Positions 36,541-47,340 of a stretch of DNA of 64,000 nt are shown in pieces. The DNA lies in the NCBI GenBank assembly GCA_958510875.1, contig OY294068.1:21990297-22054296 (forward strand), written 5' to 3'. How positions within the stretch are numbered: position 1 is the first letter of the stretch; every line of letters starts with the position of its first letter. The notes under the pieces are model-generated. The model ran no database searches. It was not told the origin of the DNA and saw only the letters and a list, made by a program, of their open reading frames with translations. The position numbers and the translations under genes are program-made. The DNA comes from Endomychus coccineus. Lineage: Eukaryota; Arthropoda; Insecta; Coleoptera; Endomychidae.

Positions 36541-38110
36541 ATCTCTGATTCAAGTTACTAAAAGACCTAAAGCAAGTCTCACGAAGGGTCCAAATCAAAT
36601 TCCTGCTTTTATCGTGAAAGATTGCATCAATATATTCGCAGCTCCACTGGCATTTATATATTCATTAGCCTTAAAAGCGCATACTTTTCCGGATCTGTGG
36701 AAAGTTTCAAAATTAGTACTGGCTTTTAAAAAAGGTAATAGACATGAGGTTACTAATTATCGCCCAATTGCCATCATCAATAACTTCTGCAAAATATTTG
36801 AATATATCTTATATGATGCTACTTTCAATCATGTAAAACTGCAGATATTCCCAGAGCAGCATGGGTTCATGCCTGGCAAATCAATTGTTACTAACATAGG
36901 CTACTACAGTTAATACTTGGCTGATGATATTGATGAGGCTGATTGTATCTACCTCGATTTTGCTAAGGCATTTGATAAAATCGATCACAGTATTTTATTG
37001 AATAAAATGTCTAGCTTTGGATTTACAAATCACTTGATTGAATTTTGGAATTCTTACCTAACTGATAGATATCAATATGTAGAGTATAGAGATTTTAAAT
37101 CGTATTCATTTCATGCCACCTCAGGTGTACCTCAAGGGCCGGTACTTGGACCACTCCTATTCAATTTATTTATCAATGACATTTCTTCTTTATTTGTCTG
37201 TTATTTTCTTCTTTACCCAGACGATTTAAACTTTCACTCGGCAGTAAAGCATTCTTTATGTTGTATCTTACTGCAGCATGACTTGGACGCACTCAGTACT
37301 TGGTGTATAATAAATCATCTGGAGCTTAGTATTAGTAAGTGCACTGTAATGACTTTCACCAAGAAAATTACGCCTATTATTTACAATTACAAACTTGTTG
37401 ACACAGCTTCTGCTTGTTTCTATAGTTTCAGAGACTTGGAGTTTTGTTTGACGTGAAATTGTCATTTGCGTCTCACATTGAATCAATTGTTTCTATTGCC
37501 TACAGAATGCTGGGCTTTATCAACGGCCTTTTCAACAATAGTTATAACAATATTATATAATTCATTTGTTCGTTCTAAGCTCGAATATGCTTCAATTGTG
37601 TGGAACCCCTATTATAAAATTTACATAAGCAAAATAGAGCGAGTGAATCGGCGTTTCTTAAGGTATTTAGCCTTCAAAGCTGATGGTAATTATCCATCTA
37701 TTGGATTTTCCCACCAGGTTCATTAGATAGATTATCTTGTCTAGAGTTATATAAGCGTAGGGAAATTCATAGTATTTTATTCCTGTATAAGGTCATTCAT
37801 AACCTGGTTGACTGTCCTATGATTTTAGCAATTAATTTTACATCTGCACGCACCCGTTCCACACAAACATTTTATCTACCACTCTGCAGAACAAATACGT
37901 TATTATTTTCCCAAATTTTCCAAATATGTAGTTTCTACGAGATGTTCGGTTTGACTCTTGACATAATTTGTTGTAACCCTAATGATATTTGTAAAGCTGT
38001 GTATATTAGTTAATTTTAATTCATACTCTGTAATTATATTATATGTACCCCTAAGCTCTCGAAAGGATTTCTCCCGTTGAGCTAGTGTAGTTAAATGAAA
38101 TAAAATTATT
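36541..38110 (+). pseudogene. Jockey-like retrotransposon, 3' segment
   Basis: RT blocks on the + strand: KGPNQIPAFIVKDCINI, NYRPIAIINNFCKIFEY, QHGFMPGKSIVTNIGYYS (stop after it at 36911), DCIYLDFAKAFDKIDHSILL, SGVPQGPVLGPLLFNLFIND, LYPDDLNFHS in place of the YADD box, LELSISKCTVM, then LEYASIVWNPYYKIY. Frame breaks at about 36912, 37440 and 37730. The 3'UTR ends near 38110 with AATAAAATTATTATTAT, a typical jockey tail. With 34180-34560 it forms one element split by the MULE. Confidence 0.85.
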
Positions 38111-38968
38111 ATTATCGAACACTGATCTTAATAATACTGTAATCAATAGTCATAATTATTATATTATGTCTGTTTTTATATTATATATTTATATTTTTAT
38201 AGTATTTTGATATGTAAACTCTGACGCGTGTGAACATTCTATGTACTTGACACAAAATAAATCTATCGATCTATCTATTGCTTTTGGGTGCGTGTGGATG
38301 AGCTCTTTTGTTTTCAAAGTCTACACAGATATGCTGTAGGTCAGACTGGGATATTTAGGAAACAATATTGGCAAAACAGGAATACACCCTTCTACGAAGA
38401 CGTTAGAAACAGCTGAATAAAATTCGGCTGCAATATATTCTGACCGGTACAAAGAGTCGTTAGTATAAAATGTATATTGTCAATTAATACGATCGCTGCG
38501 CGGGTCTTTCTAAAAGCTAAGAATAATGGGGCGACTGGGTGTATTCTTCAATAGACCGGTTTTAATGGCATAGTGTGGATGCAACCGGACGAGCGATGTT
38601 TAGTCCAGCTAGTGATGACCGGTGAATGTGAGAAGATGCGGGATGCTGTACCAGTTCCGGTGGATTAATTCAGTATTTCAGCCGCCGCGCCGTAACGGTC
38701 ATTGATTATATGCCATACGCGGCGGCCTCCTCGCTAACGGTCTCTCAGAGAGTTGGACTCGAACCGTCGTCCGGCCGCGATAAAAACTTTTCAATCAAAT
38801 ATACGAAAACCGCAACGATTTCTTTGTTTTACTTTCCGTTTTAGTCTCTACTGCAGTCACTCATGACTTTGTACAAGAATTGGTAAACACATTTTCATCA
38901 GTTGCTATTCACTACATCTTTCTTTTCTGTTTTTATCTAAATTAGCGAAACGATTCTATATACAAGAT
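38111..38968. other. Intergenic DNA with GC-richer island at 38560-38790
   Basis: No gene found. The 230-bp island has several CG-rich words (GCCGCCGCGCCG, ACGCGGCGGCC, CGTCCGGCCGCG) and no match to the repeats in this window. Candidate promoter or enhancer on composition only. Confidence 0.35.
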
Positions 38969-38970
38969 TA

Positions 38971-40375
38971 TCATAAAGTACGGGGGATATATTTCAACTT
39001 ATTATATATTTTTAGCAATTCAAATTAATAACAAAACGTAAATGGAATCTAGTTGCTTACGTAATGGGATTTCTGATGTCAAACAGTAGTTACCGCAAAT
39101 ACTCGATAAGACCCCCATTTTGTTGTTGTAAAATTACCAACCGTTCCTCCAAATTGTATACAGCACTATTCAACATTTCTGGTTGAATTGCATGAATTTG
39201 CTCTCTGATACTGTCCTTTAATTCCTCCAGCGTTGTTGGCCGTGTCCTAAGCACCAACTTTTAAAAATAACCCCCACAGCCAGTAATCCGCTGGGTTAAG
39301 ATCAGGCGATCTTGGTGGCTATGAATTTGAAAAATGTCTGCTTATAACACGATCTTGAAACATCGCAGTTAACAATTCTTTAACTGGTCGGTAAATGTGA
39401 GGAGGTGCTCCATTCTGCAGAAAAATCATGTTTTCAATTCCGTCGTGCTCGTTTTGCGACTGTGGAATTGTATAATCCCATATCATTTGCAGGTATCGTT
39501 CACCAGTAACAGTTACAGATACGGCCTCCCAATTCTGTAGTTCCTCGAAAAAGTATGAACCAATGATGAAATCAGCTGTGAAACAGCACCAAACGATTTC
39601 ATGTGAATTTTCTGTTGACCATATTTGACAGTTTCGAGTATTAATTCCACCATTAAGAGAGAAATAAAATGTCCATAAAATACGGGATAACCAGTCGGGT
39701 TCAATTTCCATCTGAGCCAATACGTGTAATGAAAAATTGTACCTGACAGAAAAATCTGCGTCCTTTGATTCAAACAGCAGTTGCAGTTTATAAATTTTTA
39801 GGATTTTCCGCAAAATTTTCCAAACCGTGGTGTATAGCATATATATTCGTTTTGATACCGCATTCAAACTACTGATTGCTAGCGGATTAGTATTGGCTAC
39901 GTTTTGATTTTCCTGAAGAACTTCTGCAACTTGAACATCACTAATCCCAGGTCTTCCTGATCTCGGAAGGTCTTTCACAGACCCTGTTCTTTCAAATTTG
40001 CTAATCAAATTACGATACGCCTTCATTTGGGCATGGCCCTGCTCTCAAACCCATTTTCGTACGAAATCTTCGTAATCCATTAGTGTAATTTCTACCGCCT
40101 TCATAATAACATTGCACTAAACCAATTCTTGTTTGCAGATCTATGTTCAAATTGTTACAATTTACGTTACGCGGGTTTTATTTTGAAAACAATTCTCTAA
40201 ATTACGATTATTTCGTTTGACACTTGTATCAATAGTTGTCACAACAATTGTTTTCTTTTCCATAGATACTCTAAAATCCAATTATTGAAACAACTAGATT
40301 AAGTTTATTTTTTGCTACTACCATAATTTCTTAAAACTATATAACGATGTAAAATAGACCCCTTATACTTTATGA
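38971..40375 (-). mobile_element. ITm (Tc1/mariner superfamily) element with DUF4817-type transposase
   Basis: Clean 1,405-bp element: TIR TCATAAAGTA plus a G-rich run (38971) and its inverse ending TACTTTATGA (40375), with TA on both sides (38969-38970, 40376-40377). The transposase on the minus strand has an N-terminal helix-turn-helix ending KFERTGSVKDLPRSGRPGI, a first catalytic region disguised as EPDWLSRILW, then FLQNGAPPHIYRPVKELL with DGAPPH changed to NGAPPH. After the stop at 39319 the frame continues with PPRSPDLNPADYWLWG. So at least one stop and altered acidic residues break it. Confidence 0.8.
39319..40026 (-). pseudogene. DUF4817-type ITm transposase (broken)
   Basis: A 235-codon minus-strand frame covers the HTH and most of the catalytic domain; homologous sequence continues past the stop to about 39230. 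In the family the enzyme binds the TIRs and inserts at TA. The second catalytic acidic position reads Asn (QNGAPPH), and the usual DE residues of block 1 are not in place. The upstream start may lie slightly further 5' (about 40080). Confidence 0.7.
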
Positions 40376-41160
40376 TAACCCATATGTCTGTGTTTAATAA
40401 ATTATCTACAAATCCAATGATGAAATGTAACTAAAACACAAGCTTACACTCCACCAAACAATGGCAACCATGTACTAGAGCTCGGGAAAAACGGGAAATG
40501 CAAGTTTGATCAAGGTTTCAATTTTATTTTTTAGTATACAAGAGCTGCGATTTCGGTGAGACGACGAGAGTAATAATTATACTTCGAATCGAGGTCATTC
40601 CGAAGATATTCATTTATGTAATTTAATATTGATATCAAGTCATTTTCCGCCAGCACATTAAAAACCATACATTAACGACTTAATTGATTCGATTTGTACT
40701 GTTTTAAATAAGTAATATGACGGAAAAATTTCGAAATCTTCCTTCATTTCATGTCAAGTTGACGGAATCACGGATATTAGTTGTAAATCGCAGATGGCCG
40801 GCGTTACGTTATCTGAAACATCCGAGAACAAACAAGATTAGCTTTCAAAATCTGTAATAATATGAGAGGTAGATCCCTAGCAGTGTCGGAGTGGGGTCAT
40901 TTGTCCTCCCGACTAAAGTCGGAAGTGGTTCCTAACATTTTGAAAATTGCAGTTTGTAATAGGTACATTACTATCCAGGACCTGATATGAGAGCGTCAAA
41001 AATAAAGCGTACTTTCCCCAGAAAGCCGAGAAATAGCCCTCCAAAGTTGGAAATAAATTATCGATTTTTTTCGCATAACTTTCGAACCGTTCAACCAACA
41101 GAATATTGCCTTATATATCATGACTTATTTCCTGCGCGTTTTTCATAATATTTATTTTTC
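40376..41160. other. Intergenic AT-rich DNA
   Basis: No gene, RNA or repeat was recognised. Confidence 0.4.
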
Positions 41161-41163
41161 CAT

Positions 41164-41640
41164 TAAAGTCAATAGCACGACTTGATTGATGCCGACGTTT
41201 CGCCAATCAAACCAGGTGGCATCTTCAGGGCAGGCTTGAGGTTTGGAATGAAACCAATTCTTCTGATTTATGTAGCGGTATTTATTGTGGGAAAAAACCT
41301 TCACGCTACACAGTGACCCTGCCGTTGTGTGATCCGGTGCGAAGTGTATCTTTCATCTGTCTCATTAACAAATAATTTCTCCCATTATAACATTCAAAAG
41401 CCATAAAGAAACACAGTTCGCCTAAAATTTCAAATCAACCTGAGCCACATACCCCCGCCTCCTTTATTCACTGCCGATCTTCCATATATTGAAAATATAA
41501 CAGATCGAAGAATCAGTTTCAGTTCAAGCCTCAAGCCTGCCAGGAAGAAGCCACCTGCAATTGTTGGCAAAACGTCGGCATCAAGTCGTGCTATTGTGAA
41601 GCGCAATCCATCCGGAAGTGAAGAATTTTCAAGGCATAAC
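41164..41640. repeat. Fold-back Penelope-associated repeat (family 3) with hammerhead-like core
   Basis: About 110-bp arms at 41164-41290 and 41500-41625 are inverted copies (shared words AATAGCACGACTTGAT, GCCGACGTTT, GCAGGCTTGAGG). The left arm, read on the minus strand, has TGCC, CTGAAGA, T, GCC...GGC, GAAA, CG, TC, GGCA, a hammerhead arrangement with 4-bp stem I. The right arm is mutated in the core (AGGAAGA, CAAAA). The roughly 210-bp centre has no frame. Confidence 0.5.
41189..41232 (-). ncRNA. Hammerhead-like ribozyme motif (family 3)
   Basis: Minus strand: stem I TGCC/GGCA, core CTGAAGA, one extra T, helix II GCC/GGC with a 13-base loop, GAAA, minimal CG helix III, TC predicted cleavage. 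The segment ACGT around helix III is self-complementary, so cleavage would need a dimer. Pairing is shorter than in family 1. Confidence 0.4.
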
Positions 41641-42317
41641 TTTCTCCTTCATCAAAAAAACCTTAACGGTTAACTATATTTTCGTCGAACGTCCTTTCGA
41701 CATAATTTTTAGATTGGATACGTCTAGTATGGCAATGTAATAGTCTGATGACATCGGGGTGATCAATCCTATAGTCTCTAGATTACTATTAAATGCTTTG
41801 TTTGTACGTAAGTATGTTGTTGTCTTTAACTGATAAAATATAACAATATAACGTAATATGCTTAGTTCCAAATTCCTATCACCATACAGCTTGGTAATAC
41901 ATTGGCGTAGAGTAGAATATTTCCTTTTGCTGAAGTTTAATTAATTTTAGCCAGATTTCTGCTCTACCTAATTCAGAACTTGTTATTGAAGATATACCCT
42001 TATTATTCCATTGCTCTACAATATATCCCTCAAATTCCAGAAGAATAGGTGAGAGGGTAAATGGGTGGCCTTTTATTATCACCAAAATATGTCGAAATCT
42101 AATCAAAATTTTGTAGCAGCAACTTTTTTTACTGAATTGAACGTAGCATTCAGAAAATATTATTATTTTTGAAAACAAAACCAGGGGAGTAAAAAATAAA
42201 GCCCCATTATCTACGCCAATGGAAGAATTTCATGAAAGGTGTTATTATTGTTAGATTAAACTTATTTAGGTAAAAGTAAGGAGGATCTCTAGCTGTATTA
42301 TTGAATATTTCCTAAGC

Positions 42318-42900
42318 CTTTGCTGGTGTTCTCCAGGAATCTGTTTTGGCACCAGCTTTGTTTCTGCTCTATATAAACGATCTGCTGGAAGTGTCCACCT
42401 CTCCAGTCCACAGTTTTGCAGGTGATGATACACTTCACAATGCTTTATCATCTAGAGCCCCTATAACATCCAATGAAGCCAGAAGAGCGAGACAGAGACA
42501 GGTTGACGCAATCAATGTAGATCTGGCAAAGACTTTGAAATGGGGATCTGATAATCTAGTAGACTTTACAACCAAAACTCAAGCTTGCGTCCCTCCAGAA
42601 TCCCTAATATGATGATGTCAGGTACAACTATTCCTACGAAGTCTTCCATAACAATGCTCGGGTTCACCACCAACAGCACCCTCTTATGAGAAGATCATGT
42701 GAGGTCTATTACGAAAACCGCTTCACAAAAACTTGGTTTATTATTTCGTGCCAAGAGCTACTTTACATCCCAGCAGCTCCTCGTAATCTACACAGCACAG
42801 ATTTAAACCTGTCCTGCAGTACTGTTGCTTGGAGTTCGGCTCCCGAATATACGCTGAAGCTCTTGGATTCTATCCAGAACAGAGCTATTCATTGATCTCT
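42318..42900 (+). pseudogene. Non-LTR RT fragment (family A)
   Basis: The plus strand has APALFLLYINDLLEVSTSP, VHSFAGDDTLHNAL (box damaged relative to FADD in the 11.2-kb copy), ARRARQRQVDAINVDLAKTL, and after a stop and shift near 42610 the C-terminal HPLMRRSCEVYYENRF and SSAPEYTLKLLDSIQNRAI. It joins the segments seen separately at 11.2 and 9.3 kb, showing they belong to one family. Confidence 0.75.
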
Positions 42901-43077
42901 CTAGACTCTCTAAAAAACATGAACAAAATATCTGACGAACAAAATTAGATTTTATGGATAAACAACAATAAAAAAGAATATTGCATATATATATGAATAT
43001 AAAGTAAGTTGTGGGTTCTCTTAGGTTTTTCAGCAATTTTAAATGAATTATCTCAATGAAACAATCTTTTCATTCGA

Positions 43078-43112
43078 CGCGTTTCGGCTTTCGCCTTCTT
43101 CAGGAATTTATT
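43078..43112 (-). ncRNA. Hammerhead-like motif (family 2), left palindrome arm
   Basis: Minus strand: ATTC (stem I), CTGAAGA, extra A, helix II GGC-GAAA-GCC, GAAA, CGCG, TC predicted cleavage, GAAT (stem I). Mirror image of the copy at 43172-43213. Confidence 0.5.
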
Positions 43113-43171
43113 CATTGTTTACATTATGAACTGAAATTTAACAAAAATTTCAGTTCATAATGTAAACAATG

Positions 43172-43213
43172 AATAAATTCCTGAAGAAGGCGAAAGCCGA
43201 AACGCGTCGAATG
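43172..43213 (+). ncRNA. Hammerhead-like motif (family 2), right palindrome arm
   Basis: Same layout on the plus strand: ATTC/GAAT stem I, CTGAAGA core, GGC-GAAA-GCC helix II, GAAA, self-complementary CGCG as helix III, cleavage predicted after TC. The single A between core and helix II matches the extra base seen in the other families. Confidence 0.5.
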
Positions 43214-43283
43214 AAAAGATTGTTTCATTGAGATAATTCATTTAAAATTGCTGAAAAACCTAAGAGAACCCACAACTTACTTT

Positions 43284-43620
43284 AGATAAACCAGCAAAAG
43301 AAAACCACAGCGAATTTATATGAATATATATTATAATAAGCGAAGAAATATAATTTGTATATCATTAATTATTATTATTTTATAATATGTATGATTTATT
43401 TAATTCATGAATGTTGTATTCATTAGGGGGTCTGTTTGCAAATATACGTAAACTGCCCAAAACGCAGACTTACTAAATATTTTCTAGGATGAATTGTATA
43501 ATTAAGGGGATACTAATAATGTATCATTACGTTGGAGGGTATATTTGAATTCATATGAACTTCATAAAGATTAGGGAGAGTTATTAGCGATAAGTTAAAT
43601 TAAATGTGATATAAGATTCA
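43284..43620. other. AT-rich DNA between palindrome and NOL4-like promoter
   Basis: Nothing recognised. Confidence 0.35.
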
Positions 43621-43639
43621 TCTATTCGCTGTGATGCCC

Positions 43640-44692
43640 GAAATGGGCGAACTATAACTGGAACTGGTCCTAGCTGAATCTGATATTATCCAGACGCGAC
43701 GATCGTCAGATACACAAACTGCAATTCTCCACACGGTGGGTCATTTATTACAAACACACAGCACACTCGGACAACGGAGTGTGAGAGGGGCCGCGTCGCT
43801 TAGTGGCGCCTACTATTGCGATCCTTGCACGGGCCGGTGTGTCAAATGGTGGGGGGAACGCAAAAGGGTCCCGCAAGCGAGTCGAGAGCACGAGACGTGA
43901 ATCCGAATCCCTCTATCACACACCAGTACGGGACAGCGCCGTGTTCTGGTCTCTTCGAGTACACGCAGCTTTAACCGTGACCTACGCGCACACGCGCGAA
44001 ACAAAAACCATTCTGCGCCGCGCGCAGTTTCAAATTTTTTACAAACTGAACATCGCGCCAATTCTTTCACGAATAAGTGCATCCATTATCTTTCTAAGTG
44101 AATTAAATCGTTGTGTGAGCGAACTTTGACCCTATATTGAACACAGACGCATTTCCTAAACTTATCGCTTCAAAACTGGACAATTTACTAATAACTTATT
44201 GATGTTTCAACTAATTATATATTTCATTCTCTATATACTCATTAGTGTCAAAAATAAATATTAGACAGACGCATATAATCGATTAGGACTGGGTATTTGT
44301 CGAATTTTTCTAGTTTATCGAAGTAGAACTAGATGTGAATGTGTTAAAAACATTGGTAATCCCAAACTTATAAAGATTCGCAGATATTTAATGATAGCGT
44401 TAATTAATACCTGTAAAAATAAATGTGCGTTGAAACCAATTAAAACTAATTAATTGAATCACAATAATATTGGGATAAAATAAAAGTGACAAGTGTAAAT
44501 TAATTGGATTACAGTGTGGGAGAACGCCGTGAACGAAAATAGACATTAATTTTAAATCAACAGGTGTCTATATAAACTTTTAATTATCGGAATTTATGAG
44601 TTGCTTACTGAAACTTTCAATTAAAATACAAGTGACCTCTCGTATTCACATACCTATGTCACAATAAGTATCATCCTTTCGATACAAAAAAA
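43640..44692 (+). promoter_or_regulatory. Promoter and 5'UTR region of the NOL4-like gene
   Basis: From about 43640 to 44060 base composition turns GC- and CpG-rich (GGGGCCGCGTCGC, CTGCGCCGCGCGCAG), in sharp contrast to the AT-rich flanks. It then gives way to an AT-rich leader up to the ATG at 44693 (context aaaaaATGGCA). No TATA box or exact start site can be chosen. Small frames in it on both strands look like chance products of GC content. Confidence 0.5.
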
Positions 44693-45196
44693 ATGGCAAC
44701 GGCTATGCTAACTGAGCGTGGGATCAGACGCAAAATGGAAGCGACTGTCGTAACTACCAAACCGCCTAAAAAAGCGCCCAAGCGCAAAAGTGCATCGAAA
44801 GCCGCCCGCGCGGAACAAAACAATAACGTAAAAAGGCAACGGGTTTCCGCGGGAGACAGCAAAGATGACATGTTGGCGGCTTATCAACCTTGGGTGATAC
44901 AAACGTACGGCGACTTGGCGAAAACTAAAACTATCACGTTGAAGAAATATGCGAGAATTTTGCGAACCTTACGCGGCGAGGAAGTGGTTAGCGCAGATAA
45001 CAGTAAGTTTCGGTTTTGGGTGAAAGCCAAGGGTTTTCACGTTGGACGACCCGCGAGTTACGAACCCAAACCCGCCGACGCCATCGTGGGACGGTACAGT
45101 GTTTGCGACGTTGACGAAGGTATTCCTGCTGTTTCCGACAAACTTTCAGGCTCGGCAAAGGATCCATCGCTGTATGTTCCTAATGCTCCATTTAAG
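44693..45196 (+). CDS. NOL4/NOL4L-like nuclear protein, first coding exon (3' partial)
   Basis: The exon encodes 168 residues and ends AAG|gtatgt at 45196/45197. Residues about 65-125 match the conserved N-terminal module of NOL4/NOL4L: YQPWVIQTYGDLAKTKTITL, KKYARILRTLRG, DNSKFRFWVKAKGFHVG, and near the end SLYVPNAPFK, corresponding to the LYVPVK stretch of the vertebrate proteins. Before it lies a basic tail (PPKKAPKRKSASKAAR) typical of a nuclear localisation signal, which is longer than in vertebrate NOL4. NOL4 proteins are nuclear/nucleolar, neural-biased, and of uncertain biochemical role. The remaining exons are not in the following 18.8 kb, so the first intron is very long. Reading on past 45196 gives a short intronic tail to 45289. 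Confidence 0.85.
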
Positions 45197-45549
45197 GTAT
45201 GTTTTGTTTATGTTACAGTTAATTCTGTTTTCCGTAAATCCGTAATCTTCTTTGAGAGTTATCCGTATTGCGTAAATATTCATCTTTAATAATCTGTACA
45301 ACGAGATTAGAAACATGATTTAGGTGCATATGTTCCTCCCTCATCTGAAAAAATTTACAGACCTCAAAATCGAACGGAATTGGAAAATATAATTCAAAGG
45401 AACTTTGATATGTGTTTGAATAATTGAGTTGGCATTTTCTGTATATCTAGATCATTATCTAAGATTAAATATAAGGTTTGCGTGGTAAAACTGAAATCTT
45501 TGAGTCTGAATTTCAAAGCCAAGATGAGTGTGTGCTCCCTTAAAATCAA

Positions 45550-45672
45550 CTATGAAGGCCGAAACGCGTCGAATGAGAAGGTTGTTTCATTAAGATACAT
45601 CGTTTAAATTGATGAAAACTCAAGAAAATCCACAACTTCTACTTCAGATAAACCAGCTAAAGAAAACCACTT
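45550..45672 (+). repeat. Partial copy of the palindrome-arm repeat (family 2)
   Basis: GAAGGCCGAAACGCGTCGAA and downstream TCCACAACTTCTACTTCAGA, AAACCAGCTAAAGAAAACCAC match the right arm at 43195-43310 with scattered changes. The core CTGAAGA half is gone. Located in the NOL4-like intron. Confidence 0.6.
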
Positions 45673-45781
45673 TGCCTAATTGGCCACAATTTCGTGTAAG
45701 TACATTAAGAGATATAAAATTAATTTGTCTGAATTATGAAGATAACATTATAAAGATGAATAAACTTAAAACATTGAACCA

Positions 45782-45865
45782 TAGGCCGGATTAGAACCCA
45801 CATTCCTGGATGTCAGGTCTAGTGTGTTTACCAATTACACCACTTTGGTCCCGTCAGAGTCTTAT
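45782..45865 (-). repeat. tRNA-derived SINE head or tRNA pseudogene
   Basis: On the minus strand, GGTGTAATTGG resembles a Pol III A box and GGTTCTAATCC a B box, about 45 bases apart, inside a tRNA-sized stretch (GGGACCAAAG...). The anticodon arm does not fold canonically, so this is not a working tRNA. Confidence 0.5.
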
Positions 45866-45899
45866 ATTTTTGTAAATATAAATTCTGGAGAAATAGGTG

Positions 45900-46900
45900 C
45901 ATATGTATATGCGATATGAACGCCTTGTGCAAGATTAGAAAATGAGTAGTATATATATTGTTTTGCTCTCTATGCAAAAATATATCAGAATATATTGCGC
46001 AACAAAATTTTTATTCATATGCCAAGAGAACTTAATCGCCCGGAAAAAGTGGATTTAATGGCAGAGCCGGAACTATAATTCTAGCGCCTGTGGAGAACTT
46101 CCAAAATGCACCCTTGAGGAAATTCATTTTTCAATTAATACATGTTTTTCATAATTTTATATTTATTGATTATATTTAGAATAAACTTTTTTATTCACAA
46201 TAATCTCCCATATTTCTTATAAGGTAATGAACATAAACCCAATCAAAATGAATGAAAAACGACGCAAAAAAACAGCTCTTAAAATGTTATTTACTTTACT
46301 ATATAAACTTTAACGAAAGGATTAAAAAATAAATGAATGAACGAATAACTGAAAAATAATTAAACAAATATTCTAACAAAGTAAATAAATAAATAAATAA
46401 TCTCATAAATAAAAAAACGAAAAATAAAATGTAACAAAAATCATTAATATATTCTTTGGAAATCAATAAACTAAAACTTAACATTTCTTGCTTCGATTTC
46501 TGGGAAAACATCAATGATGTAAAATTCTAAACCGTTAGCAAATTGGTTCCTCTATAATGATATTATTAATAATCAAAACATCAAAATTCTTGAATTGCGG
46601 GCAAAGGACCTAGAAGATTATAGATTAGATTTTCTCCAATCGGAAGACCCAAAGATTAAGATCCATATAAGTGGTACCAAGGTTTTCCGTTACCAAACAG
46701 ACATTGCAACTGCCGCCGCAATAATTAAACGACCTATAAAGCTCAGGGGAAGCTAAGTAGGAAAAGGCATATTGCGGAATTTCTGGCAACAGATACGGAG
46801 AATTAACTTTTACAAATTCCCTTATCCTTTGTCGCTTTCACTTTATATCCGCTTTTTTCAATAGAATATTCGCTGGATACCTAATTCCTTATTTACTTCA
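45900..46900. other. AT-rich intronic DNA with TAAA reiterations
   Basis: No gene. Low-complexity AAAT/TAAA runs lie at about 46375-46435. Confidence 0.4.
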
Positions 46901-47340
46901 TCAGGTAACGCTTACAAACAGTAGAATCGTGACGTCACGTGCGTTTCGCAGACGGTTTGGCGGCAGACAAAAATATTTGTAAATGTATCATTTTGGTTTT
47001 TTTAGTATAATGCGATAAATTAACTTACTTATGAAAACATGCTTTATTAACCATCAATTTCAATATGTAAAAAATAATTGAAAATAACTAATGTCATGCA
47101 GGCGTGTTTGGAAAAATTGTCAACGAAAATCACGGCGCGTCTAGCATTTTCCGTACATTTCTTCCCCTTACAGTACAGCTTCGTATCATCGTCTTTGTCC
47201 CACAGAAGCTACACGTTTCCCTTTGTGCCGTTCGAGTGCTCAGCTAGAACGTATAACTTGTAAAGCATCGGCGTCTGTGGCGTTATGGACAATTAAAAAT
47301 TCGACGGCGCTTAGCTTTGCTGCACGTATTCACTGTCTTT
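46900..47340. other. GC-richer intronic island with CRE/E-box-like words
   Basis: Contains TGACGTCACGTG at about 46931, a CRE palindrome overlapping a CACGTG E-box, and several CG-rich words to 47340. No coding frame is convincing. Possible regulatory element, inferred from composition and motif only. Confidence 0.25.

Larger units (their letters stand above)
43001..43283. repeat. Perfect 139-bp-arm palindrome with hammerhead-like motif in each arm
   Basis: Arms 43001-43139 and 43145-43283 are identical inverted copies by eye over all 139 positions, separated by AACAA (43140-43144). Each arm contains CTGAAGAAGGCGAAAGCC, GAAACGCGTCGAATG and an outer GAGAACCCACAACTTAC. A partial diverged copy of the arm is at 45550-45672. 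Lack of any mismatch implies a young or gene-conversion-maintained palindrome. It may also be an assembly fold-back artefact. Confidence 0.85.

Noticed and set aside
34541..36560. ATCTCT on both sides of the MULE as a target duplication
   Set aside because: The left copy is about 16 bases away from the MULE terminus, so it is not a direct flank; coincidence is likelier.
43803..44129. Open frames on both strands in the NOL4-like promoter region
   Set aside because: They lie in GC-rich DNA with few stops, overlap each other on opposite strands and contain no domain; better explained as promoter/5'UTR composition.
46299..46514. Hydrophobic minus-strand frame resembling a membrane protein
   Set aside because: Phe/Leu/Ile richness comes from TAAA/AAAT low-complexity DNA.
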